64,000 nucleotides of DNA from Oreohelix idahoensis (Eukaryota > Mollusca > Gastropoda > Stylommatophora > Oreohelicidae), in contig JAMPIV010016242.1 in NCBI GenBank assembly GCA_024509875.1, positions 1 to 64,000 on the forward strand, in the 5' to 3' direction. The position numbers were made by a program, and so were the translations under genes. Under the pieces are notes generated by a model. That model did no database searches and was not told where the DNA came from. It was given only the letters and a program-made list of their open reading frames with translations. This document shows positions 13,358 through 23,040 of this stretch, one piece after another; position 1 is the first letter of the stretch; every line of letters starts with the position of its first letter.

Positions 13358-13873
13358 GTCAGAAACCTTGATCTGACTACTGCCTTTATTAGAGTCATTA
13401 ATGTGGAAGTCTGAGCGCGAACGCAGAAGATGTCAGAAACCTTGAGCTGACAACTGCCTTTATTAGAGTCATTAATGTGGAAGTCTGAGGGCAAATGAGG
13501 AAGAAGTCAGAAACCTTGAGCTGACAGCTGCCTTTATTAGAGTCATTAATGTGGAAGTCTGAGAGCAAATGAGAAAGAAGTCAGAAACCTTGAGCTGACT
13601 ACTGCCTTTATTAGAGTCATTAATGTGGAAGTCTGAGGGCGAACGAGGAAGATGTCAGAAACGTTGATCTGACTACTGCCTTTATTAGTCATTAATGTGG
13701 AAGTCTGAGGGCGACCAAGGAAGAAGTCAGAAACCTTGATCTGACTACTGCCTTTATTAGAGTCATTAATGTGGAAGTCTGAGGGCAAACGAGGAAGAAG
13801 TCAGAAACCTTGATCTGACAACTGCATTTTTTAGAGTCATTAATGTGGAAGTCTGAGGGCAAATGAGGAAGAA
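13358..13873 (+). repeat. Tandem array, 7 copies of a 74 bp unit from a retroelement 3' end
   Basis: Units start (gtcagaaacc) at 13358, 13432, 13506, 13580, 13654, 13726 and 13800, so the spacing is 74 bp except for one 72 bp unit that lost 2 bp. Each unit encodes the last ~20 codons of the upstream retroelement frame (L-T-T-A-F-I-R-V-I-N-V-E-V then stop) plus its short 3' UTR (gagggcgaacgaggaaga). After the last unit the array ends in gaagaagaag, the (GAA)n tail type of that family. The array is therefore an amplified retrotransposon terminus. Confidence 0.93.
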
Positions 13874-13899
13874 GAAGATGATATAACACCAATAATTTT

Positions 13900-14060
13900 C
13901 CTTTGCGCTTCTTGCGGAGCATGGAACCATGACTGCAGCAAGTCCCTCAGGAAGCCTGCACTAACCTGTCACAGGCTCTTACAGCGGTGATTTATGTAGC
14001 AACTCGTTTAACATGATAAAGTTGTCAATCCCATGCACAGCTTCATATTAGTTGCCTTCT
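13900..14060. repeat. Dispersed repeat shared with 8530-8700
   Basis: Second copy of the anonymous repeat described at 8530. It contains ggagcatggaaccatgac and ttacagcggtgatttatg. No coding potential. Confidence 0.5.
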
Positions 14061-14159
14061 ACGACAGGCTTGAGTGTGCAGTAGTCATATTTTTTATTTG
14101 TTACTTCAGTGACCCCCGGGAACTACACGCGGCAGAACCCGCTATAGCAGACGCATGTT

Positions 14160-14316
14160 ACTCCTTGCCAAGAAGAGATCAAGTCATAAGTTTCAGACTT
14201 AAGAACTTCCCAGGGCAGACTCAGATACCATCTGTTCAATTAACTGAAACATGGAGAACAGCAAAAATGGCAAGCAACATCTTACAAACTTTCATTAATG
14301 GATGCTTGTACGGAAT
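14160..14316 (+). pseudogene. Chimeric non-LTR fragment, left part (split by insertion)
   Basis: The frame reads RRDQVISFRLKN, the start of the RNase H-type tail seen at 12951. It then jumps into a TETWRTAKMASNILQTF-type motif, which belongs to a different non-LTR family (compare 19130-19200). The junction implies recombination or template switching between two element types. The second part continues at 15211 after an inserted element that duplicated ttgtacggaat. Confidence 0.55.
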
Positions 14317-15210
14317 CTTCTTCTTCTTTGATCCTTAACCACCGACCGTCAAAGCAGTCAGTGGCCATCACGCCTAGTGGCGTCTTGTAGGGCAACAACA
14401 AATTGATTCCACTTTGCTCGGTCGGCGGCCATCCTTCGTACAGTGCCCCAACTCTGATTCATTCTTTGCATCTCAGCCTCCACAGTCCTCCGCCAGGTTG
14501 TTTTTGGTCGGCCTCTCTTTCGTTTTCCTTCAGGGGTCCATAGCATAGCTGTTCTTGTGATGGCTTCGGGGTCTCTTCTGAGGACATGGCCAACCCAGCT
14601 CCAGCGTCTGCCAGCTATAATGGTGTGCATGTCCTCTTGCTTGCTCCGAGTAAGCAGATCTTGGTTAGTGATGGTATTCGGCCAAAAGATTCGGTGAATT
14701 TTTCTTAGGCATGTTGTGTGAAAAGAGGACAATTTCGACATTTCCTTCTCTGTAACTCTCCAGCATTCCGCACCATAGAGAAGCACAGAAAGCACACATC
14801 TCTGATATCATCTTAATTTTGTGCTTGTGCTGTATTGAGAGGACTTCCAGATGTTGTTTAGGCTAAAAAAGGCTGTCCTTGCCATATTCATTCTGATGTT
14901 GATGTCTTTGCCTGCCCCGCCGTCTGGTGTTACTATGCATCCTAGGTATGTGAAGGTGTCTGCCTGTACCAGTTGCTGATTCCTTACTGAAATGGGCTCA
15001 GGGTTGCTCACATTGAGCGTCATGACCTCTGACTTCTTTAAATTGATGTTCAAGCCCACCTGCTGGCTAAACTTATTAAGTCTATCCGTTTTTTCCTGAA
15101 TGTGTTGATGTGAATGTGCTAGTAGTGCAATGTCATCTGCATATTCCAGATCTTCCAATGTAGAAAATGTAGTCCATCTTATTCCTCTTGGACTGCCCTC
15201 TGTTGTCTGG
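14317..15210 (-). mobile_element. 5'-truncated RTE-like non-LTR insertion with (GAA)n tail
   Basis: Reverse-strand insertion of 894 bp bounded by an 11 bp perfect target duplication, ttgtacggaat (14306-14316 and 15211-15221). Its 3' end (left side here) is (AAG)n after a ggatcaaagaagaag stretch. Copies with the same tail are at 19813-21550 (forward) and 49243-49559 (reverse). Only the C-terminal part of the RT and the tail remain, the usual result of incomplete reverse transcription from the 3' end. Confidence 0.88.
14341..15210 (-). pseudogene. Reverse transcriptase C-terminal part of the truncated insertion
   Basis: Two adjoining reverse-strand frames (14808-15210 and 14358-14795) carry the catalytic YADDIALL motif of reverse transcriptase, the thumb-like F-T-Y-L-G-C-I-V-T-P-D-G element, LLYGAECWRVTEKEM, GHVLRRDP, the basic EGKRKRGRPKTTWRRTVEAE and the terminal A-A-D-R-A-K-W motif. 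A frameshift near 14800 separates them. The protein would copy element RNA at a nicked target. This copy lacks the endonuclease and most of the RT and cannot act by itself. Confidence 0.85.
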
Positions 15211-15560
15211 TTGTACGGAATGGAAGGATTAAAATGGCAGGACAAGATCACCAATATGGAACTGTTGGAAAGAATCCGACAAATACAACTGGAACACGAT
15301 GGAAGGAGAGCACGCTGACGTTGAGTAGAACATACAATATGGAAACCAGCTGACAGCTGTACATGGCAGGTCGTTTACTGGAAAACAAAGACATTAAAAA
15401 AACCTGGAGAAGGGAATTGTAGACATATTTAGGTATGATAAAGAAGTCATGGATAGAACGTGAACGAACCGTGCAGAAAAATAGACTTTTGCATGCTCAA
15501 ATTGAAGTCATATTTTCACGGGAAGCTCAAGCTCTGTACACAGAAGTGTGTATATATTTG
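15211..15560 (+). pseudogene. Chimeric non-LTR fragment, right part
   Basis: Continues the frame cut at 14316. It aligns at DNA level with 19193-19560, including aatggaaggattaaaatggc, caactggaacacgatggaag and tcacgggaagctcaagctctg. The encoded stretch DKITN-M-x-L-L-E-R-I-R-Q-I corresponds to the post-RT tail of an RTE-like element, but stops follow after R-R-A-R. Confidence 0.6.
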
Positions 15561-16039
15561 TGTACATAAGCGGTAACAGGCAGACAATGTATATGTCCTC
15601 GTGATAGGCAAACAGTACAGCAAGTTCTTCACGAATATCGGCTCCACGAGAGGAACAACCTGGCCTTCACAAACCCATTGGACGGAGTAAATGTATGGCT
15701 ATGAGAGATGTCTGAGTCAAACCACTCTAAGCGAAACAGATGTGGTGATACGGGATCGAATACGACCGGGGAAAACCTGAAAAAAAGCTTGTTGAGAATT
15801 TATCAACCAAATAAAGTTATTTTAGGTCTGGTTCGATGTTTGCTTTCCGCGCTTTTTCCATAATTTATAATGCTGATAATTTTTTACTGTTTTTTGTGCG
15901 CAGATTTTTCAACTGATAGAAAGGTAAAAAATAAAATTTAGGGAGTTTTAAATATTATGGACCTGCATGAGAAGGTTGCTTGAACGCGATAAGCAGTCAG
16001 GCGTGTTGTCTGACTTCGTCTCCTAGCAATTGTGTAGAT
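15561..16039. other. Non-coding stretch, nothing recognised
   Basis: The first ~40 bp still resemble the 19560-19590 flank (taagcggtaacaggcagac). The rest is unrecognised AT-rich DNA. Confidence 0.4.
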
Positions 16040-16188
16040 TAAGCGTTCTCAATCTGGGATACATGAACCCCTAAAGGTACGAGAAGCTTGTCAACGGGGT
16101 ATGGGGAATGTTTGGTAAATACTGTAACTATATTATCCTAAGTAGTAGCTGTTGGTGGGAAACAATTTTTGTGGATTTGAGGGTGGGA

Positions 16189-16220
<32 letters not shown>

Positions 16221-16563
16221 GCCGAGTCCTGTACTCAGTTAAATCCAAAGTATGAAACAAACAAGAGTTAGAACATTAATTTGATGGTATCTCTTTTAAA
16301 AGCCGTACCAAGAATAACACTGTGGACCGTCAAGAAACTGAATTAAGAGTTTCACTAATTTTCTTGACTGTATATATTCAGACAAACATGTAAACAATTT
16401 ATGAAACTAAAAACATCGTTAGACTGGTAGCTAATAAAGTTCTTCTTTTGTGCATAAATATGGTAAAACTGGAAACTATATCCTCTCATACTGAATAGGG
16501 AAACGGAAAGGTTAATCGCAAGCCTACGGGGTACGAGGACGGAAAAAAGATTGAGAAACCTTG
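16040..16563. mobile_element. Candidate hAT-like MITE, decayed
   Basis: The left end TAAGCGTTCTCAATCT and the inverse of the right end CAAGGTTTCTCAATCT agree at 13 of 16 positions and have the hAT-like TTCTCAA core. Both ends are followed by ggggta / taccccg-type sequence. The 8 bp flanks gtgtagat and gtgtgcag agree at only 5 of 8, so target duplication is weak. No transposase remnant is visible inside. The call could be wrong if the similarity of the ends is chance. Confidence 0.45.
16188..16220. repeat. (GA)n(GT)n microsatellite
   Basis: A short GA run passing directly into a GT run. Confidence 0.9.
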
Positions 16564-17105
16564 GTGTGCAGTCATTTTGCGTTGCTTCGTCTGTTACCTG
16601 TTGCAGTAGGTGCAGCAATATGGTGCATGTATTAGCACTATGACAACTAGAAATAGATGTTAGTTATTTCGGACCTTTAAGAATACGTGGCAAATGAAAA
16701 GAATTATTGCTGTAGATAAGAATCTAAGAACAAGGAAAAGTTTGATGCAACCAAAAAAATAGTATAGCTCTGTTGTGAGTAAGCACTCTTTTTTCTTAAA
16801 GTATGCGCCAGTATCCCTGTCGAAACAATGAATGACGGGAGAAGAATTAAAGCCAACATCTTAACCTTTCAGCAACTGAAGCATATTTAGAAAACTTAGA
16901 AGTTGGAACAGGTAAATAGAGTGTAATTTGACTAATTACGTAACAGCTCTTTAATCACAACATTTAAAAAAAATTAGTGTTTGGTTATCTTAAAAAATGT
17001 TTGCCTTGATAGCACGATGGTGTTTATCTAGTTCTTTCCATCAGTTTGACATTATTGGATCTTGTCACATTATTTCAGTCCTTTTATTCCGTATAAGCGC
17101 TCATT
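16564..17105. other. Non-coding stretch, nothing recognised
   Basis: AT-rich DNA between the candidate MITE and the SINE. No domain in any frame. Confidence 0.4.
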
Positions 17106-17118
17106 AATGACAGTCTGT

Positions 17119-17388
17119 GGGAGCCGCGCTGGTGTAATGGTTACAACGTTGTACTGGCGACCAGGTTTTCAAGGTTCAAGCCCGGGCGTCGGCGCTTGAA
17201 GGAGCGTCAACGACCGGGATTTTGACTGAATAATCTGAACGGCTCCTGAGATAAACCCTCTGTGGATGGGAAGGAGCGAAGCTCCTGACCAAGTTGGAAG
17301 GAAAGTCCTCAGGTTCCCCAGCCTCACAATGACATGTCATTGGGCCGAAGGGCTGAAAGCCCAAGTGCCGCTGGTTAAGGAAAAAAAA
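17119..17388 (+). mobile_element. tRNA-derived SINE with 13 bp target duplication
   Basis: The head resembles a tRNA with pol III promoter boxes: A box tggtgtaatgg at 17130-17140 and B box ggttcaagcc at 17173-17182. A unique ~190 bp body follows, ending in a short poly-A. Flanking 13 bp copies of aatgacagtctgt lie at 17106-17118 and 17389-17401 and match perfectly, proving target-primed insertion as a unit. It is transcribed by pol III and moved by a LINE enzyme in trans. The tRNA-like part is not a functional tRNA. Confidence 0.93.
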
Positions 17389-17401
17389 AATGACAGTCTG
17401 T

Positions 17402-17479
17402 AACTTCTTCTTGTTGCGTCTGTTGTTCTTCGTGTTTAGAACCGTACAAAAGCAAAGACTACTTACTTACTAACTTAGT
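17402..17479. other. Short spacer after the SINE
   Basis: Unremarkable sequence with acttacttactaacttag. Confidence 0.4.
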
Positions 17480-17690
17480 CTTTCCTCTTCTACCCTGGGG
17501 TGTAGAGGTTTGCCAGATAGAGCGCCATACTATCATATCGGCTGTTATCTTCCTGGCCTAGTCCTAAGTCGTTCAGAGATTGTCTGACGTTGTCTTCCCA
17601 GCGAACTCTTGGTCGTCCTGGAGGTCTGAATCCCTGTCTCTTAGTTTCCCATATTTGTCGTGGTAGCTGATCTTCTTCCATTTAGCAGAC
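17480..17690 (-). pseudogene. Non-LTR retrotransposon C-terminal tail
   Basis: The reverse strand encodes PPGRPRVRWEDNVRQSL followed by a D-S-x-A-x-x-L-A-N-L-Y tail. It is the standard basic G-R-P-x-x-R-W element at the end of APE-type non-LTR proteins. DNA similarity to 10570-10700 shows the same family. Only about 60 codons remain. Confidence 0.65.
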
Positions 17691-17889
17691 TAGGCCAAAC
17701 TGTCATGATTGGGACTGCTTCACTTGGGTCTGCAGGGGCTGAGATTTAAGGCCCTGACGTATCGTCTTGTTGCGGATCATGTATCTTCTTGTTACTTCGA
17801 CCACCTTCATCAGATACCTCATTTCTGAGGTTTGGAGCTCAATAGCGGTAACTTGACGTTTAAATTGAAGATTCTTATTTTTGAATAAA
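17691..17889. other. Unassigned DNA between retroelement remnants
   Basis: No recognisable motif. It may be further decayed retroelement sequence on the reverse strand. Confidence 0.3.
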
Positions 17890-18872
17890 GCTTGTCTGAG
17901 GTGGGAAAGGTGCTAGCCCACACAGTATTCCGGAAGCAGCCATTAAAGAAGATATAGATATGTTTACAGAGCTATCATAAGTATTACATGGTAAGTTTGT
18001 TTGAGTTATACAGCGAATACTAGCAGACTGGAAGGAAGGGTCAAGTTGTCGAACAAGGGAGATTTACAGAAGTGCACAAATTATAGAATCAGAGAAATAA
18101 TTTTGTCATCAATTTGGGGGATCATATTAAACCGGAGCATCCGTGAAGAACTAAAAAATGGCATAGACAAACATTTGAGGAAGGAAAGGTCGGGTATTTT
18201 GACAAAACACATCCTGTATAGATCAAATAGCCGCTTTGTACATAATAGTCGTACACAGCCTGAAACTGAGCTCAAACTATGCTTATGATTTACGGACTTT
18301 AAAAACAGTTTGCAAAAAATCACTGTGGAAATGGATAAGGCAATATTTAGTGCTCTGTAAATTCGTTAACCTGAGAAAGGATAACGTAGGAAGACATGAA
18401 ACGAAGAGTCTTTCCCGAAGAACAGTTTACAGAACTCTTTGAGTTAACTTGAGTGCGACAGGGATGCATCTTGTCACGGCTTCTCTTCATATTGGCTATA
18501 GATTGCACAACGTCAACCACAAAAAGTGAAATTCCGCAGACTCTGAAAATAAAACAAATGTTCAACTGACGCAATACCAAATTAGAATGTTGGACAAGAG
18601 ATCAAAACAACTAGGTGTAAAAATCAACAGAGAAAAGACACATTTTCATCATGCGAATAAGTGAGGGAAATACTAGTCACATTGTACTTGCAGAAAGACC
18701 TAAACAAAGGTGAATTTATAAGTTTACTGCGGTATTAAAATAAGGACACAGAAGACAAAGAGGGATTTTCATTGCCTTAGGAAATACAGTATACGGTTAC
18801 TGAACAAAAATTAAGCCCAGCTTAAAAGTAAGAATTCTAAGCTCAGATATCAGGACAGTACTACTGAATGGA
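17890..18872 (+). pseudogene. Reverse transcriptase of an RTE-like element, heavily decayed
   Basis: Motifs occur in the order expected of a non-LTR RT but in changing frames: an I-P-E-A-A-I-K-E-D-like motif near 17925, KGDLQKCTNYR near 18055 (RT motif 1), G-I-D-K-H-L-R-K-E near 18160, an F-x-D-F-like motif near 18290, V-R-Q-G-C-I-L-S-like codons near 18455, and K-V-R-I-L-S-S-D near 18830. Many frameshifts and stops interrupt. The SINE at 18873 follows directly, suggesting it inserted into or beside this copy. Confidence 0.65.
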
Positions 18873-19070
18873 GCATCCGACTGGCAAAGTGGTTAGAGCA
18901 CTGATATCTCGCGGCAAAGTTACCGGGATGGACACACGGTGGTGTTGGTCCATTCTAACCAGTTGTAAATATGTACCTGACTAACTGCTATTGAGTTAGG
19001 GAAGGTAACAAGCAGCAAGGAATAGAACTGGTCATCCCCACCTCTCAAAGCTACATAGACCTAGTGTAGT
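18873..19070 (+). mobile_element. tRNA-derived SINE, conserved-centre family
   Basis: The head gcatccgactggcaaagtgg then ttagagcactga has A-box character (tggcaaagtgg at 18882-18892). The central part, ccagttgtaaatatgtacc then tgactaact, matches the centre of the reverse-strand SINEs at 26911, 27652 and 50390. The later aaggtaacaagcagcaagga section also recurs in them. No clear B box or target duplication was found, so the ends are approximate. Confidence 0.6.
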
Positions 19071-19500
19071 GACGTCTCTAGCACTTTACTCCCCTACGGC
19101 AGTATCCACTTATGAGACTACCTTTACCTATTGTATGGAGCTGAAACATGGAGAACAGCAAAAACGGCAAGCAAAATCGTACAAACTTTCATTTAATGGA
19201 TGCTTGTACGGAATGGAAGAATTAAAATGGCACGACAAGATCACCAATATGCAACTGTTGGAAAGGATCCGACAAATACAACTGGAACACGATGGAAGGA
19301 GAGCACGTTGACGTTGAGTAGGACATACAATATGGAAACCAGCTGACAGCTTTACATGGCAGGTCGTTTACTGGAATCTCCGAAGGCACAAAGACATTTT
19401 AAAAACCTGGAGAAGGGAATTGTAAACATATTTAGATCGGTAAAGAAGTCATGGAAAGAACGTGAACGAACCGTGCAGAATAAGAGATTTTTGCATGCCC
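19071..19500 (+). pseudogene. RTE-like C-terminal tail, decayed
   Basis: DNA-level match to 14250-14316 and 15211-15495. Encoded pieces include a degraded L-L-Y-G-x-E-T-W motif (about 19130), DKITNMQLLERIRQIQ (19239-19290) and a V-G-H-like region near 19320. Stops and frameshifts are frequent. Confidence 0.6.
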
Positions 19501-19799
19501 AAATTGAAGGCATATTTTCACGGGAAGCTCAAGCTCTGTAGACAGAAATGTATATATATTTTTGTACATAAGCGCTAACAGGCATACAATATATATGAGT
19601 GAGGCCTGCCTTGTCAAAACAATGCACAACGACTTTTAAAAAATAATAAAGAAAGACAGAAATGAAAACATGCAAATTGTACAATGCTAGAATTTTGAGG
19701 ACAACACCATTTTGATCACTATGATTCTGTTTTACGTTGATTTTTTTTTGGTGATTTTTTTGTATTAACAGGAGTCGGAATGGCTACGAGGTATGGTGT
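19501..19799. repeat. Direct repeat flanking an RT fragment, left copy
   Basis: About 300 bp, starting aaattgaaggc and ending atggtgtccgcctcg, present again at 21547-21899. Both contain gcgctaacaggc, atgagtgaggcctg, cttgtcaaaacaatgca and ttttgatcactatgattct, in order. A short partial copy lies at 15496-15600. The end of the repeat is the tRNA-like head of the SINE fully present at 21862. Confidence 0.85.
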
Positions 19800-19812
19800 C
19801 CGCCTCGGTAAA

Positions 19813-21508
19813 AACGGAGGTGCAAACAATATTAAATTAGTAAGAGATAAGCAAGGAAATTTCATCCCCACAGCAAAGGGACAGGAAACAAGATGGGCAG
19901 AGCATTTCAGAGAAACTCTTATCAAGGAACCACCAGAGACACAGTTGAATGTTCCTGAGGCCGACAATGATCTAGATGTTAATACAGACATTCCACGAAA
20001 GGAAGAAATCATGATGGCAATCAAAGTGTTAAAGAATTTAAAAGCTCCTGGCCACGATAACTTAAATGCAGAGCTATTTAAGACAGACCCTGAGCTAGCA
20101 GCAGAACCATTAGAACCACTATTTGCACAAGTCTGGAAAACAGGGACAACACCAATGGAGTGGAACAAAGGAATCATTGTCAAATAGCCAAGAAGGGCGA
20201 CCTTGCACACTGCAACAATTGGAGAGGATTCACTCTTCTTTCAGTTCCCAGCAAAATACTAGGCTGGATAATTATGCAGAGAATTTCAATTCAACAGCAG
20301 TAGACCACAAACTGAGGAAAGAACAAGCAGGATTAAGAAAGAACAGAAGATGGGCAGATCATGTATTTACCCTCAGGAACATTATAGAGCAATGCTCAGA
20401 ATGGCAGAGACAGCTGTACATTAATTTCGTTGATTTTGAAAAGGCTTTTGACAGCATACACAGGGACAGTCTATGGAAAATACTGAGGGCTTATGGAATT
20501 CCAAGCTGCATAGTGTCAATCATAAAAAGCCTCTATGCCAACTTTACAAGTAGCGTTGGGCAGAGCAACCTAACTTTTGAGGTGAAGACAGGATTACGAC
20601 AGAGATGCCCCTTATCAACCACTTTTTTTTTAACATAGACTGGGTGATGCGTCAGACAACAGGGGCAGTCCCAGAGGAATAAGGTGGACTACGTTTTCTA
20701 CATTGGAAGATCTGGAATATGCAGATGATATTGCACTACTCGCACATTCTCATCAACACATTCAGGAAAAAAAACGGATAGACTTAATAAGTATAGCCAG
20801 CAGGTGGGTCTGAACATCAATCTAAAGAAGACAGAGGTCATGACGCTCAATGTGGGCAACCCTGAGCCCATAACAGTAAGGAATCAGAAACTGGAACAGA
20901 CAGACACCTTCACATACCTAGGATACATAGTAACACCAGACGGCGGAGCAAGCAAAGACATCAATAACAAAATGAACAAAGCAAGAACAGCCTTTTTTAG
21001 TCTAAACAACATCTGGAAGTCCTCTCAGTACAGCACAAGAACACAATTAAGATTGTATGAGAACTGTGTACTTTCTGTGCTTCTCTATGGTGCGGAATGC
21101 TGGAGAGTAACAGAGAAGGAAATGTTGAAATTGTCCTCTTTCCACACAAGAAAAGTGCCTAAGAAAAGTTATCCGAATCTTTTGGCCGAATACCATCACC
21201 AACCAAGAACTGCTTACTCGGAGAAACCAAGAGGATATGCACACCATCATAACTGGCAGACGCTGGAGCTGGGTTGGCCATGCCCTCGAAGAGACCCCGA
21301 TGCCATCTCAAGAACAGCTATACTATGGACCCCGGAAGGAAAACGAAAGAGAGGCCGACCAAAAATAACTTGGCGGAGAACTGTGGAGGCTGAGATGCAA
21401 AGAGTGAATCAGAGTTGGGGCACTGCACGAAGGATGGCTGCCGACCGAGCAAAGTGGAAGCAGTTTGTTGCCGCCCTACAAGACGCCATCAGGCGTGATG
21501 GCCACTGA
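19813..21508 (+). pseudogene. RTE-like reverse transcriptase, 5'-truncated and frameshifted
   Basis: Three frames carry the protein in order: 19813-20187 (pre-RT and RT start, with N-x-K-A-P-G-H-D), 20190-20638 (E-Q-A-G-L-R, FVDFEKAFDS, T-G-L-R-Q-R-C-P-L-S) and 20804-21508 (FTYLGYIVTPDG, LLYGAECWRV, EGKRKRGRPKITWRR, ADRAKW). The frame is broken near 20187, 20638 and 21160, and the YADD region (20720-20740) is in a third frame. It belongs to the family at 14317 and 49243 and ends in the same aagaagaag tail near 21540. The endonuclease is missing. Confidence 0.85.
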
Positions 21509-21546
21509 CTGCTTTGACGGTCGGCTGCTAAGGATAAAAGAAGAAG

Positions 21547-21595
21547 AAATTGAAGGCTTATTGTCACGGGAAGCTGAAGCTCTGTATGTAGACAG

Positions 21596-21660
<65 letters not shown>

Positions 21661-21899
21661 TAAGCGCTAACAGGCACACAATGTATATGTATATGAGTGA
21701 GGCCTGACTTGTCAAAACAATGCAAAACGACTTTTAAACAATAATAAAGAAAGAAAGAAAAGAAAATATGCAAATTGTACAATGCTAGAAATTTGAGGAC
21801 AATACCATTTTGATCACTATGATTCTTTTTTACGTATTTTTTTTTTTTTTTTTGCATTAACAGGGGTTGGAGTGGCTAAGATGTATGGTGTCCGCCTCG
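21547..21899. repeat. Direct repeat flanking an RT fragment, right copy
   Basis: Second copy of 19501-19799, longer because of an expanded TA/CA microsatellite and a longer poly-T. It begins immediately after the (AAG)n tail of the RT fragment. Confidence 0.85.
21597..21660. repeat. (TA)n(CA)n microsatellite
   Basis: About 54 bp of TA followed by 10 bp of CA. The left repeat copy has only tatatatattttt at the same place. Confidence 0.95.
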
Positions 21900-22160
21900 A
21901 ATTCTAAATGTACAGGGTTCGATTCCCAGTAGAGGGAATATAGTTCATGTAAATTTTGTTTTCAAAACCAGTGGTCCTAGTGATGTCATACTTCTCCCTG
22001 GTCTCCTTAGTTGTGAGATCGAATGCCTAGCCTTCTCAGATAAGGGCGAAAGAATAGGAGGTCCCGTGCGCAATGTGTGCGCGTTAAAAAACCCTCGGCA
22101 GTTGGAAATCGTAAAGAGTAGGCCATAAGGCGGCCGCCTTGTCAAAATTTAAAAAATTAG
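21862..22160 (+). mobile_element. tRNA-derived SINE
   Basis: A tRNA-like head follows a poly-T stretch. It contains ggagtggctaag in A-box position and a perfect B box, ggttcgattcc, at 21916-21926. The body runs to about gtcaaaatttaaaaaattag. The same head is truncated at 19770-19799. No target duplication was identified, so the ends are approximate. It is distinct in body from the SINE at 17119. Confidence 0.7.
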
Positions 22161-22436
22161 AACCCTACCCACCACAAAAATATTTATAGCATATGTGATT
22201 CTTATATACACACATTGGGATTCTCGCCGGTGCTACGGAGTTTGTGCACTGTGCTGAGATCCTCTGTGTGATCTAATGGAGGAGATCGGAGCACTGATGG
22301 AGTTGTCCGTGTACAATGAAGATAGCCCTTAAAACAAAAACCTAAACTAAATTGATTTCCTAACTTATTTTTTCTGAGATATATTCAGTACGTACACATT
22401 AAGAACAATGTATTTCTTTATTAATTATGTCTATCC
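22161..22436. other. Unassigned DNA between SINE and RTE-like element
   Basis: Contains ggagatcggagcactgatgg and an A-rich section. It may be a SINE body or tail, but nothing can be shown. Confidence 0.35.
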
Positions 22437-22699
22437 ATGGACCAATCACATCAGCGGGACCTTTTGCTCCTGGTAGGTTCAACCTTGCTGAGCAGGTCAA
22501 AATGGAAGGGGAAGACAAAGTGGGCACACTCCTTTCCTCCAGGTTAAAGGAGGGTGGAGAACAGGGCTGACAACCCTGCCAGAAGAAAACCCTATTTGTC
22601 ACAGAAACTGAAACAGTTGAGGAAAGAAATAAAAGCCAGAGTCAGGAAGAACCCTCGCAAGAGGGACGTATGACGCACAGACCTGATGAAAGGTAGTCA

Positions 22700-22980
22700 A
22701 TGGAAGTCACGCTGCCGACACCACTTCTAACGACGAAGGCAAAAATTAGAATAGGCACCTGGAACATACGGACAATGCAAGAGGCCGGAAGGACAGCACA
22801 GGTAGCTGGAATGATGAGACGATATGGAATAAAACTCTTAGGACTAGCAGAAACGAGAATAAATGGAACTGGTGAATTCGTAACCAATACAGGGGAAAAT
22901 GACATATATTCAGGACATGAGGATGAAGACCACACACACACACAGAAGGGGTTGCTATTATTGTGGCGATAAGGGATTCT
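22700..22980 (+). pseudogene. APE endonuclease N-terminus of the RTE-like element
   Basis: The frame contains I-R-I-G-T-W-N-I-R-T-M (the catalytic Asn region) and LGLAETRINGTGEF, where the E of AETR is the metal-binding Glu of apurinic-type endonucleases. The enzyme nicks target DNA to prime reverse transcription. The frame ends after about 90 codons at a shift near 22960. A V-E-V-F-x-Q-L-Y-like continuation in another frame is visible to about 23030. The rest of the endonuclease is absent. Confidence 0.75.
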
Positions 22981-23040
22981 GAAACTATCGAAGTATTTGG
23001 GCAACTTTATAACTTAAAAGAGAACCCGCAGTTTTAAATA

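Noticed and set aside
13358..13873. Regularly spaced repeats resembling a CRISPR array
   Set aside because: The units are 74 bp end to end without unique spacers, the genome is animal, and the unit is explained as a retroelement 3' end.
17119..17200. A functional tRNA gene
   Set aside because: The tRNA-like head has A and B boxes but no convincing full cloverleaf, and it is joined to a SINE body with poly-A and target duplication.
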